From: Halomarina salina
GTDB taxonomy: Archaea > Halobacteriota > Halobacteria > Halobacteriales > Haloarculaceae
Direction: 5' to 3'
DNA length: 64,000 nt
Assembly: GCF_023074835.1 (NCBI RefSeq)
Contig: NZ_JALLGW010000004.1
Location: forward strand, 79,119 to 143,118
Shown: one piece after another, positions 59,426 through 64,000 of the stretch
Position numbering within the stretch: the stretch's first letter is position 1
Layout of the letters: every line of letters starts with the position of its first letter
Made by a program: the position numbers and the translations under genes
The notes under the pieces: model-generated
The model's input: the letters and a program-made list of their open reading frames with translations, nothing else
Told to the model about the DNA's origin: nothing
The model's database searches: none

Positions 59426-60163
59426 TCCTTCCGGGATAAACTCGAAGACGAGGTTGGAGCCTTCGCTCCACAGATCATCGAGGTTGAGCCCCGTGGTGAG
59501 ACACAGCACAGCGAAGGCTGTGAGTTGGCGAACGCCCTCTGGGGGTTCCCGTTCAGTGAAACGGAGTTAGGCAACGGGACCTTTGATGAGCTGTTCGGAG
59601 CGTGCGAGCGAGCGTTCAAGCACAGGCTTCGCACGGACGCGACCAGATCCGTTACCGGCGAGTATGAGAAGCGGTCGATCCCGTATCTCGTGAACCGAAG
59701 CCCGAACGTCGCAGACGACTCGGTGAGAAACGAGACCCAGCTCCACTACCTCCTCAAAGCGTTCGTCATTCGATCGCTCGTCGAGTGCGGCGAATGTTCG
59801 CTCGAAGAGGTCGCCACGGAGGGTGACACGGAGATCGCGACCGCTACGGGCGGATCGCTTATTCCGGATGTCCAGGCGGGGAGGACCGTTTACGAGGTTG
59901 AAACACTCTACGGGACGGGGGAGCCACTCACCAAACTCAAAGAAACCGTCGAGCGGTACCACCAGAGTTCCGAGAGCCCCGGGATCAATCTCGTGCTCAC
60001 TGGACTGACAGCCGGCCTCTACGCCTACGAGTTGCGACAGCTAATCCGTGATATCGACGCTGAGTACCCAGCGCTGACAGTCAATATTCTGGTTCCAAGT
60101 CTCCACGACCGGACGCTCGTCTCTTTCGATGAGATGGATAATAATTCGACCCCTCGCTCCTGA
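59426..60163 (+). pseudogene. PD-(D/E)XK nuclease-like gene, 5'-truncated by the IS
   Basis: The frame is open from inside the IS right end and has no ATG before residue ~100. It reads FRDKLEDEVGAFAPQIIEVE, ANALWGFPFSETELG and onward. The C-terminal half shows LHYLLKAFVIRSLVECG, then GSLIPDVQAGRTVYEVETLY, a PD...ExE nuclease-like core. The family recalls nuclease domains at the C-terminus of haloarchaeal HerA-like ATPases. A TTG at 59525 could start a 212-residue product. The N-terminal portion was lost through the IS. Confidence 0.6.
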
Positions 60164-60293
60164 TACTGCAGAGCTTTGTCTAAACTCATGGAATCCATGA
60201 GTCATTGAAATCTAATCGCAAGCACTGCGTCACAGGATCTGTCCCCTGTCGAACAATCACAGCCCATTTGTCAGCCTCGTTAGAAACACAGCC

Positions 60294-61207
60294 ATGTCAT
60301 CCAACGACCGAGCAGTCGGTACACTCCTCGGGTTAGCCTGTGGTGACGCATTGGGTCGTCCAGTCGAGTTCCGCTCTCCGGCATCCATCGAGCGCGAACA
60401 CGGTACCGTCGACGAGATGCTCGGCCACGGAACGCACAATCAGCCGGCTGGGACGATCACCGACGATACCGAGATGGCGCTCTGTATCGCCCGTAGTTTG
60501 GCCGAACACCGCCGATTCGAGCCCAAGGATATCGCTCGGCGGTTCATCGAGTGGTACGATAGCGGCCCATTCGACATCGGTGGGATGACAGCACGGGCGA
60601 TCCGACTGCTGAAACAGGACGTCACCTGGGATGAAGCCGGCCAGCGCGTTTGGGAGGGAAGTCCCGAGGGAGCGAACGCGGGTAACGGGAGTGTGATGCG
60701 ATGTGCGCCGTATGCGGTTGCGTTCTCGGAGGACTTCGAGACGCTGGAGCGCGTCAGTCGGGCCTCCTCTGCCATCACGCACGCCGACCCGCGTTGTACT
60801 GCTGGCTGTGCAGTCCTGAACCGAACACTGGCTGGGTTGATCGTCGACGAAGAGGACCCGCTCGAGACCGCACTAGCAGAGGTGGACGTTCCGGACGAAC
60901 TCCATGACGCACTCGCTGGAGTGCCCGAAGCGGTGTCTGGGTCCGAGTTGCAGAACTCCGGGTATGTGGTGACAACGCTGCAGGCAGGACTGTACCACGG
61001 CCTCGCCGCGGAGACGGCCGAGCAAGCAATTGTTGATGCCGTCGCGATGGGGGCGATACTGATACGATTGGGGCAGTCGCTGGTGCTGTCGCAGGCGCAC
61101 GGTTCGGGGCGACTGCGCTCCCAGAGCGGTGGACCGAGGCGCTCGTCGGTCACGACGAGATACGGACGCTGGCACAGGAACTGGCTGGCGCTTCGTTCCA
61201 CCAATGA
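60294..61207 (+). pseudogene. ADP-ribosylglycohydrolase (DraG-like), frameshifted near the end
   Basis: It would remove ADP-ribose from macromolecules using two magnesium ions. The N-terminal motifs are GLACGDALGRPVEF and TITDDTEMAL, and GNGSVMRCAPYAV and SAITHADPR follow. At ~61048-61052 the frame breaks. One extra G in the GGGGG run restores GDTDTIGAVAGAVAGARFG (second metal motif) and runs to HQ-stop at 61207. As written, the protein reads an unrelated tail to 61214 and lacks the GDTDT ligands. It is either a recent mutation, a phase-variable G-tract or a sequencing error. Confidence 0.85.
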
Positions 61208-61244
61208 CGCCTGAGTCGTCACCGATACGGAGAGCGTACTGACC

Positions 61245-62108
61245 ATGCGGGTTATGACATGGAACGTCAACAAGTCGGCCAACAGCGCTGGCCGGATCGA
61301 CGATCAACTTGAGTACATCGCCGAGTGTGATGTCGACGTACTCCTGCTGCAAGAGGTCAGATATGGGCGTGATCATCGGTGGGTCGACGCATGGAAAACA
61401 GGACTGCGGCAGCTGGGGCTCGGAACAATCGAACACAGTTGTGACCTGGCTGCCGAACTCGCTGCATCATCGGTCCCACCTCACGATGGGATTGGTCACG
61501 ACAACGGTCATCTCACCGCCGTCGCCACCGACTGGTCGCTTGAGCGGCAAGACCAGGCGACCGTTGAGCTCTATCAAACGGGCGATACCAGCCAGTTGTC
61601 GACGCACTTCCCCGAGAAGATCCTCGTCACCGAACTCACGACACCCAAAACCGAAATCGAACTATGGAACGTGCGTGCAGTGCCCGGCAGCTCGTGGGGC
61701 CAGGAGAAAATCAAGCTCTTCGAAACCGTCTACGATCAGCTAACGGCAGCAGGCCCAAAGCTCAGAATCCTCGCTGGCGATTTCAATTCTCCACAACAGG
61801 AGCTAGCCGATGGTCAGGCGATTCCGTTTGGCTACCAGAAAGCCCCAGAACTTCGCCAGCGGTGGGTCAATGCAGAACTGAACATGCTGAAAGGCTTGGG
61901 CAATCTCGGGATGATCGATATCTTTCGGGCCTTGCATGGGTACGGGGACGTAGACGTCACGCAGACGAGCTGGAGAGAGAAACGCTTCGACCACATGTTC
62001 GCCTCCAAATCGCTGTCCGTCCGGCACTGCTCATACGACACGGCGGGGCTGGACTGCAGCGACCACGCACCACTCATCGCTGATTTTGATCTCTCAGCGG
62101 AGGTCTGA
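61245..62108 (+). CDS. Endonuclease/exonuclease/phosphatase (EEP) family protein
   Basis: A 287-residue EEP-superfamily phosphodiesterase. The motifs are MTWNVNKSA, VLLLQEVRY, LWNVRAVPGSS, ILAGDFNSPQ, KRFDHMFAS and CSDHAPLIADF, a complete active site. It lacks a signal peptide. It follows the ADP-ribosylglycohydrolase gene by 37 bases, so the two may share a transcript. The substrate (DNA, RNA, or a phosphodiester metabolite) is not predictable. Confidence 0.88.
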   Translation: MRVMTWNVNKSANSAGRIDDQLEYIAECDVDVLLLQEVRYGRDHRWVDAWKTGLRQLGLGTIEHSCDLAAELAASSVPPHDGIGHDNGHLTAVATDWSLERQDQATVELYQTGDTSQLSTHFPEKILVTELTTPKTEIELWNVRAVPGSSWGQEKIKLFETVYDQLTAAGPKLRILAGDFNSPQQELADGQAIPFGYQKAPELRQRWVNAELNMLKGLGNLGMIDIFRALHGYGDVDVTQTSWREKRFDHMFASKSLSVRHCSYDTAGLDCSDHAPLIADFDLSAEV

Positions 62109-62308
62109 TGATTCGATGATCTCTCGGGGGGCTGCACTCCGATTTCTGCTCACGACCGTAGTCCAGTAGAGCCGCTGTGCCACTGTATCGTGACTGTTCG
62201 ATGGTTATCCTAATCTCTATAGCATGCAGATCGGCTCGAATAGGCCCTTCGCCAATACCTACGTGTGGTGACCAATACGAATTTATGATTGCCTGAAATG
62301 TAGCCAGT

Positions 62309-63676
62309 ATGTCTGACCGACCGTTGGGTCCTCGGCGACGGGCTCTTCTCACAGCCTGGGGGCGATACATCGAATCTCACTCGACTGGCCCAGGAATCGA
62401 TTGCGGTGCCGAGAACCGGACCGTTCTGACGCAACAGGCAGCTGGTGAATTCATCAACAATCCTTCCGAAGAGCGATTTCGAGCCCTCTGGGACAGAGAT
62501 ATCATCGCTGACGCAGTAATGGGTGGTCCGGACTTGGTGCTGAACCGATGGGACGAGTCAATGGATGCCCTCGGCGACCTCGTTCGTGCCATCGACGAGG
62601 CAGGCGAATACCATTCGAGCTGGGCGGACGTGTTCAACCGGCGAGGCTCGTGGGAGCTGTATGGTCGTCTCAATCCGGAGCAGGCCCCTATTCTGAGCAG
62701 CGAGTGTCTGAGGGGATTGAACGAAATGGGCTATGGCCGTGTGACAGCGCGAGAAGAGGCGGTCGACGCCTGGAACGCCTTTGAGTCGGATTATAGCGCT
62801 GTCGTTGGCCATGCAACGGCAGGGACCGATCACGAAGTTCCCCTCGCACACGAGATGAGTGAGTTTCTGATCTTCATTGCTGAAAACGACGACGAGACGA
62901 TCATCGACCTCCTCTCCGATGGGACGGAGTACGTACCGATCGCGGGGTGGCGGGATGAGGCCCCACTTCGCAATGATATCTCGTTCCAAGATCTTGAGGA
63001 CCACATCCAGGGATACATCGAATCGAAGCAACGCGGGGGGTTCGAGAAGGAAGGTCCTGACGACGTCTGGAACAAAGACTTCTGGGAGTCGTGGAAGGAC
63101 GAGTACCTCGACCACACGCAGACGACGGTGATGGATCGGTACGACCTACTGAGCCTCTCAGCAGCCGACATTGACCCGTTGATGACGGACCTCAACGATC
63201 GGTCGGCGACCGGTCTGTCGACGGCGGTTCCGTCGTACATGCTCGGCGGAGCATCCGGCGGGATCATGTGGAGTGCATTCATGGAGCGATCTCGGGAGAG
63301 TCCTGAGGAGGCTGCTGCCGTGCTGTCGTACCTCCTTGACGAAGACGAACCGCTGGGACCTCGTCTCGATCGGTTCTTCACGTTCTACCGGACGCTCGAC
63401 GTTACTGAGGGGCCGATGCTCAGTCTGGCGACGATCCTGCTGACGTTCGTGTATCCTGATAAGTACGTCTTCTACAAGTGGAGTCTGATGAAGGAGTTCT
63501 TCGGGACGTTCTCCGATCACGATGTCCAGCAAGGACTGTCGGCGGATGGTTACTGGAAGCTGAACATCGCCCTCCGAAGTCGAATTCTGACGAAGCTCCA
63601 GGCAGAACTGGACGACGCAACGATGCTCGATGTCCACACGCTACTGTATACCTGGGATCGGAAGTACAACGACTGA
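62309..63676 (+). CDS. Protein resembling the N-terminal region of McrB-type ATPases
   Basis: A 455-residue acidic protein with no Walker motifs. The C-terminal part (LSLATILLTFVYPDKYVFYKWS, then RSRILTKLQAELDDATMLDV) resembles the segment that precedes the GTPase/AAA module in McrB-like restriction proteins of prokaryotes. Here it stands alone. It could be a separate subunit of a defence system whose ATPase is elsewhere, or a degenerate remnant. Resemblance is by motif memory only. Confidence 0.5.
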   Translation: MSDRPLGPRRRALLTAWGRYIESHSTGPGIDCGAENRTVLTQQAAGEFINNPSEERFRALWDRDIIADAVMGGPDLVLNRWDESMDALGDLVRAIDEAGEYHSSWADVFNRRGSWELYGRLNPEQAPILSSECLRGLNEMGYGRVTAREEAVDAWNAFESDYSAVVGHATAGTDHEVPLAHEMSEFLIFIAENDDETIIDLLSDGTEYVPIAGWRDEAPLRNDISFQDLEDHIQGYIESKQRGGFEKEGPDDVWNKDFWESWKDEYLDHTQTTVMDRYDLLSLSAADIDPLMTDLNDRSATGLSTAVPSYMLGGASGGIMWSAFMERSRESPEEAAAVLSYLLDEDEPLGPRLDRFFTFYRTLDVTEGPMLSLATILLTFVYPDKYVFYKWSLMKEFFGTFSDHDVQQGLSADGYWKLNIALRSRILTKLQAELDDATMLDVHTLLYTWDRKYND

Positions 63677-63747
63677 TCGCACGCAAGTGGAAGTTAGAGT
63701 CGGGTGGCGAAGACGCTCCGTGAAATATTAGCCCTCGTACGTTTTGC

Positions 63748-64000
63748 TCACACAGATTCGTCCCACTCGATGGTTTGCTCGAGAATCTGCTCAGTGTCGA
63801 AATCGAAGCTGCGCAGATCAACCTGAATCGCTCGTTCTCGACGCTCGCTCGTGCGGCGAGAAAGCGTCTGGAACGGCCGTGGGATTTCTAGTAGTGTCGC
63901 ATCACCGCTCTTACCCCGTTTGACGTTCCGTACGACGTAGAGGTAATACCGATCGCTTAGGGAGCCGCGTGCGGCCTTCCACTCGTTCCAGGAGAGAGAT
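63748..64000 (-). CDS. DUF3883-like C-terminal domain (partial, cut by window edge)
   Basis: The minus-strand frame from the window edge to TGA at 63748 reads LSWNEWKAARGSLSDRYYLY, then VVRNVKRGKSGDATLLEIPR and ends QTIEWDESV. The NEW...YYLYVV...I pattern matches the DUF3883 (NO VEIN) domain that ends many large haloarchaeal and bacterial defence proteins. Only the last ~83 codons are in view. Another frame on the same strand is a shadow. Confidence 0.7.
   Translation of the reverse strand, partial: SLSWNEWKAARGSLSDRYYLYVVRNVKRGKSGDATLLEIPRPFQTLSRRTSERRERAIQVDLRSFDFDTEQILEQTIEWDESV

Noticed and set aside
63420..63821. A 133-codon minus-strand frame at the right edge
   Set aside because: It overlaps the end of the McrB-like gene in antisense. 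The adjacent frame with NEW...YYLYVV is the real coding one.

Overview
The window is haloarchaeal (class Halobacteria). It is GC-rich and codes for acidic proteins. It carries an archaeal TFB, two Orc1/Cdc6 initiators with G-string origin repeats, an archaeal-type primase pair, lipobox signal peptides with twin arginines, and many leaderless starts about 25-30 bases after a TATA box. There is no rRNA, tRNA or central metabolism. Dense accessory genes, toxin-antitoxin pairs and many gene relics point to a megaplasmid or a large integrated or conjugative element.

Layout. (1) 0.1-4.3 kb: an MBL hydrolase, small zinc-binding proteins, a gene of the family I know as DUF7389 broken by an amber codon, and a TFB. 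(2) 4.39-15.53 kb: an unusual cassette-like array. Short monocistronic genes (six lipoproteins, membrane proteins, a 5'-nucleotidase-like enzyme, a Nudix hydrolase, a methyltransferase, a wHTH/membrane pair) are separated at almost every junction by one copy or half copy of the same ~64-bp imperfect palindrome, often starting at the stop codon. The outer ends of the array form an inverted repeat. (3) 15.6-26.7 kb: an RPA-like OB-fold protein, an Mrr-like nuclease fused to two tandem repeats, wHTH/PIN and wHTH/nucleotidyltransferase toxin-antitoxin pairs, an ArdC-like metallopeptidase, a DUF433 gene followed by a dead antitoxin/PIN pair, and small conserved haloarchaeal proteins. (4) 26.9-32.7 kb: a membrane protein, a ten-repeat HNH endonuclease, a frameshifted PemK/MazF-like relic abutting an MBL fragment, and a UDG-like protein.

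(5) 33.6-49.2 kb: a minus-strand conjugation and priming block with many ATGA overlaps. In order of transcription: VirB2-like pilin candidate, large secreted protein, VirB6-like channel, membrane-anchored AAA+ ATPase, VirB3/PrgI-like protein, a protein of VirB4-N-terminal type, VirB4 ATPase, a very large VirD4/TraG-like ATPase, and archaeal primase small-subunit-like and large-subunit-like proteins. I recognised no relaxase. (6) 49.6-57.5 kb: a PadR-like regulator, a Fic/Doc protein, two paralogous 34-residue microproteins and two replication origins. Each origin has its own Orc1/Cdc6 and its own repeat sequence (TTACTGGAAACGGTGGGG-type and GGGGGTGTCCGCAATT-type), with repeats pointing at an AT-rich core. 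(7) 57.8-64.0 kb: relics, an IS5-family element, an IS-truncated nuclease-like gene, a frameshifted ADP-ribosylglycohydrolase, an EEP-family phosphodiesterase, a protein resembling the N-terminal part of McrB, and the end of a DUF3883-like gene cut by the window edge.

Two promoter-linked motifs tie scattered genes together: a TATA-like GTGTTTATCG next to CCCCTGAGGGG, and an inverted repeat GTTACCCCAC-N(20-23)-GTGGGGYAAC. All coordinates and translations were read by eye. Family names come from memory of motifs, with no database search.
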